Source: Methanobacterium veterum
GTDB lineage: Archaea > Methanobacteriota > Methanobacteria > Methanobacteriales > Methanobacteriaceae
Direction of reading: 5' to 3'
DNA length: 64,000 nt
Assembly: GCF_000745485.1 (NCBI RefSeq)
Contig: NZ_KN050694.1
Location: 199,408-263,407, forward strand
The notes beneath the pieces were generated by a model. That model searched no databases and was not told the DNA's origin. It worked only from the letters and a program-made list of their open reading frames with translations. The translations under genes were made by a program, and so were the position numbers. This document shows, piece after piece, positions 44,288-54,090 of the stretch. Numbering within the stretch: position 1 is the first letter of the stretch; every line of letters starts with the position of its first letter.

Positions 44288-45448
44288 ATGGTTTTCGATA
44301 TACCTTTAGTCTGTACATTCATAGCAATTATAGCATGTTTGTATGCAAGTTATACAGATTTAAAATCTGGAATTATCCAGAATAAACTTACTTTCTCATT
44401 AATTGGTTTGGGAATTGTCTTAAATGCAGTATATGCATTTATGATTAATGATATCTGGTTTATTGTAACTGGTGTAATATTTACGGCAGTGATCTTTGCT
44501 CTGGGCTATATTTTCTGGAAATTAGGGGCGTGGGCAGGTGGAGATGTTAAATTATTTACAGCACTGGCAGCTTTACTTCCTTTTTACCCATTAGCTTTAA
44601 GTTACAATATATGGGGTGCAGCTTTCCCAATTGTTTCTATCTACGGGTTCCCTATTACTCTTATAATAAATAGTTTGCTTTCTATACTTCCTTTCCTCTT
44701 AATTTACGTGTTATTTATAGCAATACGGAGGAAACCTTATCTTGTGGACGAATTATTGGCTCCAGTTAAAGAATATAAAAAGAATATTGTACTGGCACTG
44801 GTTACAACAGCAGCAGTTTCATTGACATATGTCATACTGCCTTATCTACCTTACAGGACAATAGTAGTTTCATTAGTTCTTATTATTGTCTTATCTTTCA
44901 TTATCTCGAAACTGCCGGATATGGTAAAGGCCGTTATTCTGTTTGTCTTCACGGTATTTGCGTTATACACAAATATACAAGTAACAGTAATTGGTATAGT
45001 TGCTATATTCTTATCAATAACAGCTATTGGAATTATTAGAAAATTGATTACATCTGTAAATAGAAAAGCTCTCCAGGATGACTATGAAATTTCTGATTTA
45101 AAAGAAGGGATGATACCTGCTTATAATATGTATGAAAGAGCAGATGAAGTTTATGTGGATGATAAAGGTTTTTTTGATAAAATAAAAGAATCTTTAAAAA
45201 ATGGGGACCCTACTGGAATCACTGCCCCTAAAGGTAAGCTTTTAATAAGTTCTATGGCAGCAGGTTTAACTGAAGAAAATATAACTCTTCTTAAAAAGTT
45301 ATTTGAAGAAAATAAAATAGATCCTAAAATTAAAATCAAAAGGGGAGTGCCATTTGCACCTTCCATCTTGATAGGTCTTTTAATTTCCCTATTTATAGGG
45401 GATTTAGCTGTCATACTCCAGAAAATATTATATGTAATACTATATTGA
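44288..45448 (+). CDS. A24 prepilin/archaellin-type signal peptidase
   Basis: This membrane aspartyl protease removes class III signal peptides from pilin-like proteins. Catalytic residues are D24 (YTDLKSGIIQN) and D86 (AGGDVK). About eight membrane segments are followed by a cytosolic C-terminal region and a final membrane segment. ATG 44288 follows AAGTGATTATC and is preferred over GTG 44279. At 386 residues it is longer than minimal FlaK/EppA enzymes. Substrates are probably encoded at 46,598-51,790. Confidence 0.85.
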   Translation: MVFDIPLVCTFIAIIACLYASYTDLKSGIIQNKLTFSLIGLGIVLNAVYAFMINDIWFIVTGVIFTAVIFALGYIFWKLGAWAGGDVKLFTALAALLPFYPLALSYNIWGAAFPIVSIYGFPITLIINSLLSILPFLLIYVLFIAIRRKPYLVDELLAPVKEYKKNIVLALVTTAAVSLTYVILPYLPYRTIVVSLVLIIVLSFIISKLPDMVKAVILFVFTVFALYTNIQVTVIGIVAIFLSITAIGIIRKLITSVNRKALQDDYEISDLKEGMIPAYNMYERADEVYVDDKGFFDKIKESLKNGDPTGITAPKGKLLISSMAAGLTEENITLLKKLFEENKIDPKIKIKRGVPFAPSILIGLLISLFIGDLAVILQKILYVILY

Positions 45449-45653
45449 TTTATAGTATCATATAATAATTAATAGAACTTATCTTAAGCTATGTACACTT
45501 AATTATTTATATAAGATATAAACAACATTAACCAGAAAGAATTAAAGTAATAGGGCAATTTCGGTTTAATTTTACTTGTAACAGTAATCTATGAAATTCA
45601 TTAATTTATATATGCATAAAGCCTTATTAATAACACAAATTAGAGGAATTTCA

Positions 45654-46538
45654 ATGAATATATTTGCCAAATTCGGTGAGTTAATCATAAAAATATTTAA
45701 TTTTATTGGAATGCTAATTTTAGCAATACCTAAAATCCCTTCTATTTTGAGGGGCATTAACACTAACGATATTAAAGATAAGGTTAATTCAGGGTCTTTT
45801 AAAGAAAACTTGTCTAAAGTAAAAGATACAGGTCTTGAGATTGGTGAAATGGGAGTTTCAAAAGTTTCTGAAATGAGAAATCCTCAAAGTTCTCAATTAA
45901 ATAAGGATACTGAAGAAATTCAGATGCATGATACACCCTTATCTGGAAAATTTACTTCAAAAGAAAAGGAAAGAACCGTATTTAAACTTCAACTAATTTC
46001 TATAGGTTTTTTAGTTGTATCAGTACTTTACCTATTTAATTTTCTGTCTTTCATTATTTTCTGTATTCTTGGAATTCTATTAGTTGTATACATGGTATAT
46101 CTGCTGAGGTCTAAGGTTAAATTAATGTATCCTATAGATTTTAATGCTTATCGCGACTTTTTTTTAATGTATATTGTGGCAGGTATAGTCTTAGTCGTAG
46201 TCAGCAGTAATCCAAACTTTATCATGGCGTTTTCATTTGAGTTTTTCCCATATCTTACAGTTCTGATCTTTGCAGCGCTATTATCTGTGGCTGTTTTTTT
46301 AATTTTCAGAATAAGGTATCATCGAAATTTCACCTATGGGACTGTAGTTGAAACCAGTGAAAATACAGCCTATGTTAAGGTAGAATATGATATATGTTCC
46401 AATGTGAAGCCTGATATGTACTTTGTAACTAACAGCTGTGGTGCTGGTAAGGGAGACGAAGTTAAACTTCAAATAAAAGAAAAACTATTAAGCACTGGTG
46501 GAAATAAGCCTGTTAGTATAATTGAGATTATAAATTAA
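45654..46538 (+). CDS. DUF2101 family membrane protein
   Basis: ATG 45654 follows GAGGAATTTC and replaces the longer frame starting at 45591. The 294-residue product has an N-terminal amphipathic helix, a soluble linker, four membrane segments (about 115-220) and a C-terminal soluble domain (TYGTVVETSENTAYVKVEYD). It fits DUF2101, a family I know only from methanogen archaea, with unknown function. Located between the A24 peptidase and pilin-like genes, it may help in pilus assembly. Confidence 0.65.
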   Translation: MNIFAKFGELIIKIFNFIGMLILAIPKIPSILRGINTNDIKDKVNSGSFKENLSKVKDTGLEIGEMGVSKVSEMRNPQSSQLNKDTEEIQMHDTPLSGKFTSKEKERTVFKLQLISIGFLVVSVLYLFNFLSFIIFCILGILLVVYMVYLLRSKVKLMYPIDFNAYRDFFLMYIVAGIVLVVVSSNPNFIMAFSFEFFPYLTVLIFAALLSVAVFLIFRIRYHRNFTYGTVVETSENTAYVKVEYDICSNVKPDMYFVTNSCGAGKGDEVKLQIKEKLLSTGGNKPVSIIEIIN

Positions 46539-46597
46539 CTATTTTTTTATTTAATTTTAAAAAAAGGAATACAAAAGCAGTAAAATGAATTTATAAA

Positions 46598-46987
46598 TTA
46601 CGCTACTTTAATTGTGTATACATGTTTATTTGTTACAATGGTGTTGCTGGTCACATTGTATCCCTGGGAGGCTATTGAAGATAGTATACTGCTTTTTATG
46701 ATTTGATTTTGGTTACTGGAAAGCGAACCACTGATATCTACTTGAAGTGTTATATTATTTCCATTAGTAGTTGTGGTTATATCTTCGACTGTTACAGGTT
46801 TCATGGTTCTATTTAACATAGCAAGGGTAGTTGTTGCATTATCTGCTGCGGATCTTACCGCTGATGTTATAACATTTTGTTCGTTTGCATTTCCTGCATA
46901 CCAACCAATAGCACCTACAATTACCGCCATAAGGGCAAGTATAAGAACGAATTCTAATGATATTTGTCCCCGTCGATCCATTATCAT
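46598..46987 (-). CDS. Pilin-like protein with class III signal peptide
   Basis: The 129-residue product starts MIMDRRGQISLEF followed by a hydrophobic helix (VLILALMAVIVGAIGWY). Cleavage between G and Q by the A24 peptidase would give a QISLEF start, typical of archaeal pilins. The remainder is a small Thr/Asn-rich beta domain. It is divergent from the operon at 47,209 and shares its upstream region. It may be the major pilin, as the only one with the canonical QxSxEF signal of normal size besides the 51,392 protein. Confidence 0.8.
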   Translation of the reverse strand: MIMDRRGQISLEFVLILALMAVIVGAIGWYAGNANEQNVITSAVRSAADNATTTLAMLNRTMKPVTVEDITTTTNGNNITLQVDISGSLSSNQNQIIKSSILSSIASQGYNVTSNTIVTNKHVYTIKVA

Positions 46988-47208
46988 AGTTAACTCTTTT
47001 TCAGTAGTGGAGTATATGTTTTACTATTTTAACCAGTGTATTACTATTTAATTAATCTATATGTTTTTTGTTTAAATATATTTACAATTTTAGAAAGTGT
47101 AATACTATTTTGGGGTAGGATAAGAGGTAACAAACATATATAAATATTGTTAAGTTATATAAAATATCAATTGAAGTTTATATAATCATAATATAGGAGT
47201 GTAAGAAT
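46988..47208. promoter_or_regulatory. Divergent promoter region with repeated AGTGTAATACTATTT boxes
   Basis: AGTGTATTACTATTT (47,035-47,049) and AGTGTAATACTATTT (47,096-47,110) lie 61 bp apart between the two divergent pilin transcripts. TATA-like ATATATAAATA (about 47,136) and TTTATATAATC (near 47,177) serve the rightward operon. The repeats are candidate binding sites for a regulator shared by both directions. Confidence 0.45.
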
Positions 47209-48141
47209 TTGGGATTAATATCAGGCGATTCAAGGGGCCAATTATTTTCTTTAGATATATTGTTTGCTCTTATACCTTTAGTGCTTGTTTTAGGCATGGT
47301 TGCTTCTGATATGGACAATATAACATATTTAATACAGGATACTGTTTATCGAGGTTCCACTGAAAGGGTTGCTGCAGATACATTGAATACATTACTTGAA
47401 ACATCGGGGGATCCTACAAACTGGGAACAAAATGGATCTGTAAATGTTGTTGGAATTGCAAAGTATGATTCTACTAAGGGAATACCCTTAGAAGGAACGG
47501 TATCGGCAGGTAAACTGACAGCTCTGAATGTATCTAATATGCAGAAACTTATAGGCAATGAATATGGATTCTATTTGAATATTACTACTATAGATGACAG
47601 TACCATCTTGAAAAGTATAGGTACAAATAATGTAGGTGCAAGTGGAGCGGGAATTAACAGCACTGCTTCTGATATTGTTAGGGTAGAAAAAGTGGCTAAT
47701 TATGCAAGGCTGGATGTAGTATCCTCTATAAAAGATGCTATCCGTGATGCTGGAGTTCCAAGAACATATACTAGCCCGCCTAATCCTTTTCCAACTAATA
47801 ATTTTTATCTTACTATCTATGATTATTATGTTCTTGTTGTAAATAATGGATATGACTCTGCAACCGTAGATATCAACAGTAACACTGTAATAAAAGGTAA
47901 TAATTTTAACGGGCAGAGCACACGTCATGCTAACATAACAGAACAAATTGATGAGTCATTTTTAAAGAATATGACAACTCTACAGGATAATACAGTAACT
48001 GTAAGGACTGTAAGTAATCCCCATTCTTCAATGGATGTTTATATAATCCAGGCCCCTAAAGGGACTCCTGAAGATCAAATTAGTTTAGATAACATTAAAC
48101 CAAAACCATGCAGGGTGATACTATTTCTGTGGACCAATTAG
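47209..48141 (+). CDS. Pilin-like exoprotein with RGQ class III signal, 310 residues
   Basis: The start TTG 47209 follows TAGGAGTGTAAGAA. Residues 1-12 contain SRGQLFSLD, then a hydrophobic helix (ILFALIPLVLVLG), matching class III signals with cleavage before Q. The 290-residue exterior domain is rich in Asn and Thr with few charged patches. It is the first of five co-directional genes with short gaps (to 52,251). A minor pilin or adhesin role is inferred. Confidence 0.7.
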   Translation: MGLISGDSRGQLFSLDILFALIPLVLVLGMVASDMDNITYLIQDTVYRGSTERVAADTLNTLLETSGDPTNWEQNGSVNVVGIAKYDSTKGIPLEGTVSAGKLTALNVSNMQKLIGNEYGFYLNITTIDDSTILKSIGTNNVGASGAGINSTASDIVRVEKVANYARLDVVSSIKDAIRDAGVPRTYTSPPNPFPTNNFYLTIYDYYVLVVNNGYDSATVDINSNTVIKGNNFNGQSTRHANITEQIDESFLKNMTTLQDNTVTVRTVSNPHSSMDVYIIQAPKGTPEDQISLDNIKPKPCRVILFLWTN

Positions 48142-48153
48142 GGATTGATTGTT

Positions 48154-50283
48154 ATGGATGAAAAAGGTTTTATATTCACAGTTGATGCATCTTTAGCTTT
48201 AATAGTGGTAATAGTACTTACTGCTACTATTACCGCATATACACTGCTTCCTTATTATCAAGGTGAAGACCACCAGCATCTAGAGACTCTGGCAGACAGT
48301 ATTTTAGAAACTATGGAACAGAGCGGACAGTTACGTACTGATGCGGTTTATTATTCTAGTGGTGATGCGAGTCTTATTGCCAAAGCCAATGCAGATTTAA
48401 ATACAACCCTTGGCATGCTGGTACCTTCAGGTATTGCTTATAGAATTACTATGACCTCTGGAAACTCATATGTGGTCCAAAATACAACAGGTACCCGTAA
48501 TTTGCTTACCAGTAATGATATTGCAACTAAAGTTAAAGTCATATCAGGGCCGCAGGAAGGATGGGTAGGAAGAGCTTATTATAAAATAGAACAGGTTCAG
48601 TTTGAGGATCAAACGGATACAGCAGTAACTACGCTCTGGAACTTCCACAACTGGCTGCAGAACTTTGACCCATGGGATGGTGGTCTTAGTACTTATAAAT
48701 ACTGGGGTATGTCAGGTACTTCGAGCTCAAGTAGCCCTAAAAGTATTTCATTTTACATTAATGGAACATCAATAAATGGGGCTAAATTTTTAATAGGCAG
48801 TTGTTATGACCGTAACAGTTGGACAAGTCCCAGTGCTTTCGGTGCTAACTTTATTTTAAACGGTAATAATAACAAGCATAACATAACTAGTGCAAAATTT
48901 GGCAGTGCTTTATATTATACTACGTACAATAGTGGTGGTACTTATAGACGTTACATGTACAATTATTTGGGAAATATAAGTAACTCTGAATTAAATATTG
49001 GAACAAATAACTTTTATCTCAATTTCTTTGCAAATTCATATCATGAGTTACCCTGGTTTTCTATAATAGGAAATTATACTACAACGATGAAGGTCCCTCA
49101 GGGGGTTGTGACTGCTACCTCTGATTTCCCAGACATTGCAGGGGCCGGTACATCATCCAACTCTTTGACCTATGATCTGAATACTGGAACAGTAACAAAT
49201 TCTTCTGGAAGTAGTATAAGCTGGAATACTATACAGAGCAGCGATATAAATACAAATAAACCTTTCCAAATAACAGGCATACCTTATGGTACATCCACAG
49301 GGTCTGCAGTTGCTTCTGTATCTAATGTTTATTTACCTCCAAACACTCGGCTTTTTGATGCTTATACGGTTATAAATCCATATGGGGGTGTAGATAGGGC
49401 TATTGTACAGGTTAAAAATTCAAAAGGTACATGGCAGACCATATTCACTTCATTTGGTTCTTATACCGAACGTGATGATGGAGGTTACGGTAATATTCCA
49501 GGGATATTAAACATAGCACCTTATCTTACTTCAGGCAATAATCAGGTTAGAGTTATTATATGGGACGATGCGCCAAGCAGTGATAATGACTTAGTTGGAC
49601 TAACCAGCTGTTATTCTATAATTAAATACAGTCAGCTGCCGATTAGGTGGGATACTTATCCATTTGACAGCAAACAGTATGATGATTCTACCGCGACTCA
49701 AACTAAAACTTTTAAAGTAGATTCTGATGCCCAGGAAGCTATATTATTTATAGGTACTGGATTAGATACTAAAAACATAACAGTTACAATTAAAAACAGT
49801 ACTGGAGCAAGTTCAACACTTTATAGCAGTGGCCCCGTTCCATTTTCGCTGGACCTGGGAGATCTTGATGCAGCAAAAACAACCCATTTACTTACAACTA
49901 TAAATCCAAATGGTACCTATCAACTGAAACCTGGAAATTACACTATAAGCCTAAGTATAACTCCAGGAGCATCATATGAATCAGGTGATTATGGAGGGTC
50001 ATCTAGACCTAGTGGAGCTATTTCGTATAATGCTATTGCAAACCCTGAAATTTTTTCGGGTACAAGAGTAAGCATTGTTTACCCTAAATTCCTGTCAAGT
50101 ATATGGGTGGATTCATTTGCATCAAACCCAACTGATGCAAAGACCATTGCAGCTAATAATTTAACTAATACCCTACGGTCATATGGATATACTGTAGATA
50201 CCAGCCAGATAAAAACTGAGGCTATCTACACTGGGGATGTGCCAAATTCCATACCTGTACGATTGGAATTATGGAAACAATAA
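48154..50283 (+). CDS. Large exoprotein with pilin-like N-terminus (DEKGF)
   Basis: ATG 48154 is preferred because GGGATTGATTGTT precedes it; TTG 48145 lies within that SD. The 709-residue product starts MDEKGFIFTVD plus a hydrophobic helix (ASLALIVVIVLTATIT), the pilin layout but with F instead of Q after the Gly. The very large ectodomain is rich in Ser, Thr, Asn, Tyr and Gly and looks beta-stranded throughout. It is a candidate tip adhesin of the pilus. No known domain was identified. Confidence 0.65.
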   Translation: MDEKGFIFTVDASLALIVVIVLTATITAYTLLPYYQGEDHQHLETLADSILETMEQSGQLRTDAVYYSSGDASLIAKANADLNTTLGMLVPSGIAYRITMTSGNSYVVQNTTGTRNLLTSNDIATKVKVISGPQEGWVGRAYYKIEQVQFEDQTDTAVTTLWNFHNWLQNFDPWDGGLSTYKYWGMSGTSSSSSPKSISFYINGTSINGAKFLIGSCYDRNSWTSPSAFGANFILNGNNNKHNITSAKFGSALYYTTYNSGGTYRRYMYNYLGNISNSELNIGTNNFYLNFFANSYHELPWFSIIGNYTTTMKVPQGVVTATSDFPDIAGAGTSSNSLTYDLNTGTVTNSSGSSISWNTIQSSDINTNKPFQITGIPYGTSTGSAVASVSNVYLPPNTRLFDAYTVINPYGGVDRAIVQVKNSKGTWQTIFTSFGSYTERDDGGYGNIPGILNIAPYLTSGNNQVRVIIWDDAPSSDNDLVGLTSCYSIIKYSQLPIRWDTYPFDSKQYDDSTATQTKTFKVDSDAQEAILFIGTGLDTKNITVTIKNSTGASSTLYSSGPVPFSLDLGDLDAAKTTHLLTTINPNGTYQLKPGNYTISLSITPGASYESGDYGGSSRPSGAISYNAIANPEIFSGTRVSIVYPKFLSSIWVDSFASNPTDAKTIAANNLTNTLRSYGYTVDTSQIKTEAIYTGDVPNSIPVRLELWKQ

Positions 50284-50294
50284 GAGATGATAAA

Positions 50295-51383
50295 ATGGAC
50301 GATAAAGGATACGCATTCACACCGTTAGCACTTTTATTAATGATACCGGTGGTCATACTGGCTATTTCATACAGCGGCATTGTAAATGAAGTTAACCTTC
50401 TTTCTGCAATAGTTATAGGTGGAGATGTCACTGCCACTGTAGCAAGTGATGTTGTAAATGCTATACAACAGGATACTGCAGATGCAGGTAGAAGATCTTC
50501 TTTTATGGCAGTTCAGTCAGTAATAAATAGTACTAATGTGCTGGCCGATAATCAACCATTTTTTAATACTACGGGGAATACAAGTAGGGCTTATATTACA
50601 AACACTACTGCAGAAACGATAAATATTAATATTACTAATACTTGTAAAGATCTGGAGAGGCAGACAGGCAGGATTATATATATAAATGGTAGATATATTA
50701 ACCCTAATAATGATGATTCTGCCCCTATATTTCAAGGAAGTGATTTAAGTATTTCACAGGATGATCCCTATGGATTTACAATTTCTATACCCAGTATAGC
50801 CATAACAGTTGTGCAAAATTCATCATCTGCAGGTCAAAATATGACGTTTAACACACCTGTTCAAACTGCTTATGTTTCTATTGAAGGTCTGGAAGATCCA
50901 TATGTGTGGGTAAATGCTAAAGAGAGAACCAGTTCTGTTTTCTACAAATATCCTTATTATAATACTTATATGGGCAATTTAGAATATCACTTCGCTGATA
51001 CTGTATCTGCAGGCAAATTAGATAATTTATATGAATGTCTTGAAGGGGCTAATACGATTATGGGATATCGTCCTTATTACTTCCCAGATACGCATGGGCT
51101 TACATTCTTTGATAGATTAGAGGGCAGAACGAATAATACATCTGCAGGGCCAAATAGTGCTAAAATGAGCACATTTATTCTGTACGATCCTTTACAGGAA
51201 GATCATGGTAACAATCCAACATCCATGTTAGATCATGAATATTTTGCAAGTGTAACTGGTTATACTATAACAACTAAACATGGTTCGACTACCACTACTG
51301 TTATGGGACCTGATGGTAAAAATTTCCTTATTTCCACTGCTTATCGCGGATATCTCAATCTTTCCGCTAGTTATAATTATTAG
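50295..51383 (+). CDS. Exoprotein with pilin-like N-terminus (DDKGY), 362 residues
   Basis: ATG 50295 is chosen: AGAGATGAT lies just upstream, and the longer frame from 50,271 overlaps the previous gene. The N-terminus MDDKGYAFTPLALLLMIPVVILA follows the same plan as the preceding protein, with Y after Gly. The ectodomain contains helical (NAIQQDTADAGRRSSFMAVQ) and beta parts. It lies 11 bp after the 709-residue gene and 8 bp before the next. A minor pilus subunit is likely. Confidence 0.65.
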   Translation: MDDKGYAFTPLALLLMIPVVILAISYSGIVNEVNLLSAIVIGGDVTATVASDVVNAIQQDTADAGRRSSFMAVQSVINSTNVLADNQPFFNTTGNTSRAYITNTTAETININITNTCKDLERQTGRIIYINGRYINPNNDDSAPIFQGSDLSISQDDPYGFTISIPSIAITVVQNSSSAGQNMTFNTPVQTAYVSIEGLEDPYVWVNAKERTSSVFYKYPYYNTYMGNLEYHFADTVSAGKLDNLYECLEGANTIMGYRPYYFPDTHGLTFFDRLEGRTNNTSAGPNSAKMSTFILYDPLQEDHGNNPTSMLDHEYFASVTGYTITTKHGSTTTTVMGPDGKNFLISTAYRGYLNLSASYNY

Positions 51384-51391
51384 GTGAAAAA

Positions 51392-51790
51392 ATGAGCTTA
51401 GACAGTAGAGGACAAGCAAGTGCTGAATTGATACTTGCAACGGTAATATTCATGGTCATTGCTTTAAGTTTAATCCAATTAGTAAGTTCTGGAATGGATA
51501 AAACAGACAGCGGAAACCTTGGTCAAGTTAGGATGATAGGTGAATCTGTAGCTGAAACAATTAACACGGTTTATATAAACGGCCCAGGATATTCTGCCAA
51601 TTTAACCCTTCCAGATTCTCCAGCTAATTATACAGTTTATGTATACAGCAATGGAAATTTAAGTATGTCCTATCACAATAACAATATAACCATTAAACTG
51701 GTACCAGCACGTATCCAATCTTTTAGCATGACTAATAATGGTACACCTCATCAAGTTAAAAACAATAATGGAACTATACAATTTACATAA
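51392..51790 (+). CDS. Pilin-like protein with class III signal (RGQAS)
   Basis: The 132-residue product begins MSLDSRGQASAELI and a hydrophobic helix (LATVIFMVIALSLIQL), a canonical class III signal (QxSxE). A compact ectodomain with NYTVYVYSNGNLSMSY strands follows. GGTGAAAA precedes ATG 51392. With the 46,598 protein it is one of the two pilin-sized products, and a plausible filament subunit. Confidence 0.75.
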   Translation: MSLDSRGQASAELILATVIFMVIALSLIQLVSSGMDKTDSGNLGQVRMIGESVAETINTVYINGPGYSANLTLPDSPANYTVYVYSNGNLSMSYHNNNITIKLVPARIQSFSMTNNGTPHQVKNNNGTIQFT

Positions 51791-51831
51791 TATCTAAATA
51801 AAAATTCAGTCAATTATTATCGGTGATTTCT

Positions 51832-52251
51832 ATGGATCTAGAACCAGGATGGGAAAAAAAAGCTTTAATTGTATTAGGTATAATTTTTGTTATTATTGCA
51901 GTTTATGCATTTAATCCGTTTCACAGTAATTCGGATGTAGAGTATCAGAATGGATCTCCAGATGATGGAGTTGTAACACCTGCAGCTCCTGTTGCGACTG
52001 CTAATAATTCTACAGCAAATAACACTACAGCTAATGTAACAAATAACAGCACATTTCAAATATCTGCAGATGTAGCCAAGAATATAGCTGCAGGAGCTAA
52101 TCCGGGATATACAGCAGGACAACCAACTCAAAGCAATGTTACTATAAATAACACTGTAATGGCTGTATGGATTGTTCCTTTAACAAAGGGGTCCACGTCA
52201 AAGAAGGTTTATGTCGATTTATCCACTGGGACAGTAGTGGGAAATGCATAA
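51832..52251 (+). CDS. Membrane-anchored small protein with PepSY-like tail
   Basis: ATG 51832 follows ATCGGTGATTTCT. The 139-residue product has one membrane segment (about 11-27), a Thr/Asn/Ala-rich linker and a C-terminal region (SADVAKNIAAGANPGY ... KKVYVDLSTGTVVG) that resembles a PepSY-type repeat. It ends the pilin-like operon. A fragment of a second copy of its C-terminus lies 250 bp downstream (52,501-52,560). Confidence 0.6.
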   Translation: MDLEPGWEKKALIVLGIIFVIIAVYAFNPFHSNSDVEYQNGSPDDGVVTPAAPVATANNSTANNTTANVTNNSTFQISADVAKNIAAGANPGYTAGQPTQSNVTINNTVMAVWIVPLTKGSTSKKVYVDLSTGTVVGNA

Positions 52252-52605
52252 CTGAATATAGATGTAAATTTAATTTTCAATTATTTCTCCATTTTTTTTA
52301 TTAGATGCATTTAATGGTTTAAAGTGAATTTTCTTATTTTAAACATTTTTGAAAATAAATTAGTGGCTTAATTCATTAGCCCCTAGGATTAGTACAAAGT
52401 TAAATAATTAAAAAATTTTATAAGTGTATATTGATAAAATATAATAAATTATTATTTGAGATTTCTCCAGCATAAAAATATTTGTTCTCATTTAGAAAAT
52501 AAAAGTGCAGTAGCAAAAAAGATATATGTTGATTTATCAAAGGAATAATAGTTGTAAAGTGAAACTTAGTGTAATACAGAGATTGAATAGTCGTGGGACG
52601 TAATC
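52252..52605. other. Intergenic region containing a gene fragment
   Basis: About 350 bp. The first 250 bp is AT-rich with no gene. The final part holds the fragment at 52,501-52,560 and the upstream region of the 52,606 gene. Confidence 0.5.
52501..52560 (+). pseudogene. 3' fragment of a duplicate of the 51832 gene
   Basis: The sequence reads KSAVAKKIYVDLSK, then after a one-base frame change GIIVVK and TGA. This aligns with KGSTSKKVYVDLSTGTVVGN at the end of the upstream protein. Only the last 20 or so codons are left, so a tandem duplicate has decayed. Confidence 0.55.
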
Positions 52606-53400
52606 ATGGAAACTATCGCAGTTATATTAATGGTTATATTATTTTTAGTACTAATGGTATTTGTATTTTCAACCGCTCTTTTAACGCCAATTATAGGCAA
52701 AAAAAATCTTATATTTGTAGTATTAATGGGTTTTATAGTAGGTATCATTGGCGGGGCATTTTTTATATCTCCAATAATGGATGATATTCCAAATATTGCT
52801 TCTGCATTTTATCAGAGTACATCTACAGATTTAGATACTATATATTTAGATATTCCAGATAGTGTAGATGTTAATCAGTTTATAAATACTGCAAAAAATA
52901 TAGATGGAGTTAAAAACGTTAATGTGACAGGAATAACGATTAAAACATCAAGTTTCTCTGATTATTGGAAAAACACGCTTCCAGATCGCATACCTGCTTC
53001 AAATACTAATATAACATCAGTACAGATTCAGGGAAATGATACTTTAAATATCCAGATTCAAAATGGAAGCAATGCTAAAGATACAATTAAAAGTTTAGAT
53101 GACTGGCTGATGTTAATAGCAGGAATAAGTTCATCATACAGTGCTGTGCATGTAACTGTTCAAGCCGATCCTTCTAAAACTGATCAGGTTAGAGATCAAC
53201 TGTCACAAACTGTAGTGGTAACAAGTATAGAAGGCCCTACACAGGATAAAATCAATTCTTTAAAGGCAATACTTCCAAATCAATCCAATGTAATCATTTT
53301 ATGTGGATTTATTGGAATGTTTGTTGGCTTAGCAGGGGTATTTATAGATAGCATTCTTGGTATTTTTGAAAATATCAAGGGAAGAGTAGTTAAAAAATGA
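52606..53400 (+). CDS. Unknown membrane protein with external domain, 264 residues
   Basis: The product has two N-terminal membrane segments (about 4-26 and 34-54), a 165-residue domain between membranes with Asp/Asn/Thr-rich strands (DIPDSVDVNQFINTAKNIDGV), and a C-terminal membrane segment (about 226-248). Two internal halves share the theme of a beta-alpha-beta fold. No SD is obvious; TCGTGGGACGTAATC precedes the ATG. It is directly followed by dph6 (9 bp). No family was recognised. Confidence 0.6.
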   Translation: METIAVILMVILFLVLMVFVFSTALLTPIIGKKNLIFVVLMGFIVGIIGGAFFISPIMDDIPNIASAFYQSTSTDLDTIYLDIPDSVDVNQFINTAKNIDGVKNVNVTGITIKTSSFSDYWKNTLPDRIPASNTNITSVQIQGNDTLNIQIQNGSNAKDTIKSLDDWLMLIAGISSSYSAVHVTVQADPSKTDQVRDQLSQTVVVTSIEGPTQDKINSLKAILPNQSNVIILCGFIGMFVGLAGVFIDSILGIFENIKGRVVKK

Positions 53401-53409
53401 GGAGTGAAT

Positions 53410-54090
53410 ATGAAAGCAGCAGTTCTTTTTTCAGGGGGTAAAGATAGTACAATGGCAGCATACAGTGCCATTAAGGAGGGGCATGAGGTAGAGTATCTTG
53501 TCTCGGTATTTTCTGATAATCCTGCATCGTACATGTTTCATGTTGCAAATATACATATTACAGAACTTTCAGCTGAAGCAATGGGAATAAAACTTATTAA
53601 AAAAGTTACAAAGGGAATTAAAGAAGAAGAATTAGAAGATCTTAAAAATATTCTAATTGAATTGAAAGATAAAGGAATTGAAGCTATTTATTCAGGTGCT
53701 CTTTTTTCTGTATATCAAAAGTCAAGAATAGATGCACTCTGTGAAGAGTTGGGGCTTGAATCATGCGCGCCACTATGGCATAGAGATCCTACAGAGTACA
53801 TGGAAGAGATTATTGACCTTGGATTTGAGGTTATAATAACAAGTGTAGCTGCTGAAGGCTTTGATGAGCCATGGCTTGGTAGAAAAGTTGATAGGGACTC
53901 TCTCCTTGAGATTGTGGAATTAAATAAAAAATATAAAATACACATTGGCTTTGAAGGTGGTGAAGCTGAAACTCTTGTTTTAGATGGACCTATCTTTAAT
54001 AAAAAAATTAAAGTGATGGAATCAGAAAATATTTGGGAAGGGGACAGCGGTTATTTTTTAATTAAAGAAGCTGAATTAGAAGAAAAATAA
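53410..54090 (+). CDS. dph6: Diphthine-ammonia ligase family ATP pyrophosphatase
   Basis: The 226-residue product has the PP-loop SGGKDS (8-13), YSGALFSVYQKSRID and the late motif GFEGGEAETLVLDGP, all typical of Dph6, which amidates diphthine on elongation factor 2. ATG 53410 is preferred over GTG 53404 because GGAGTGA lies in between. Some archaeal members are annotated only as PP-loop ATPases, so the substrate is inferred from family. Confidence 0.85.
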   Translation: MKAAVLFSGGKDSTMAAYSAIKEGHEVEYLVSVFSDNPASYMFHVANIHITELSAEAMGIKLIKKVTKGIKEEELEDLKNILIELKDKGIEAIYSGALFSVYQKSRIDALCEELGLESCAPLWHRDPTEYMEEIIDLGFEVIITSVAAEGFDEPWLGRKVDRDSLLEIVELNKKYKIHIGFEGGEAETLVLDGPIFNKKIKVMESENIWEGDSGYFLIKEAELEEK

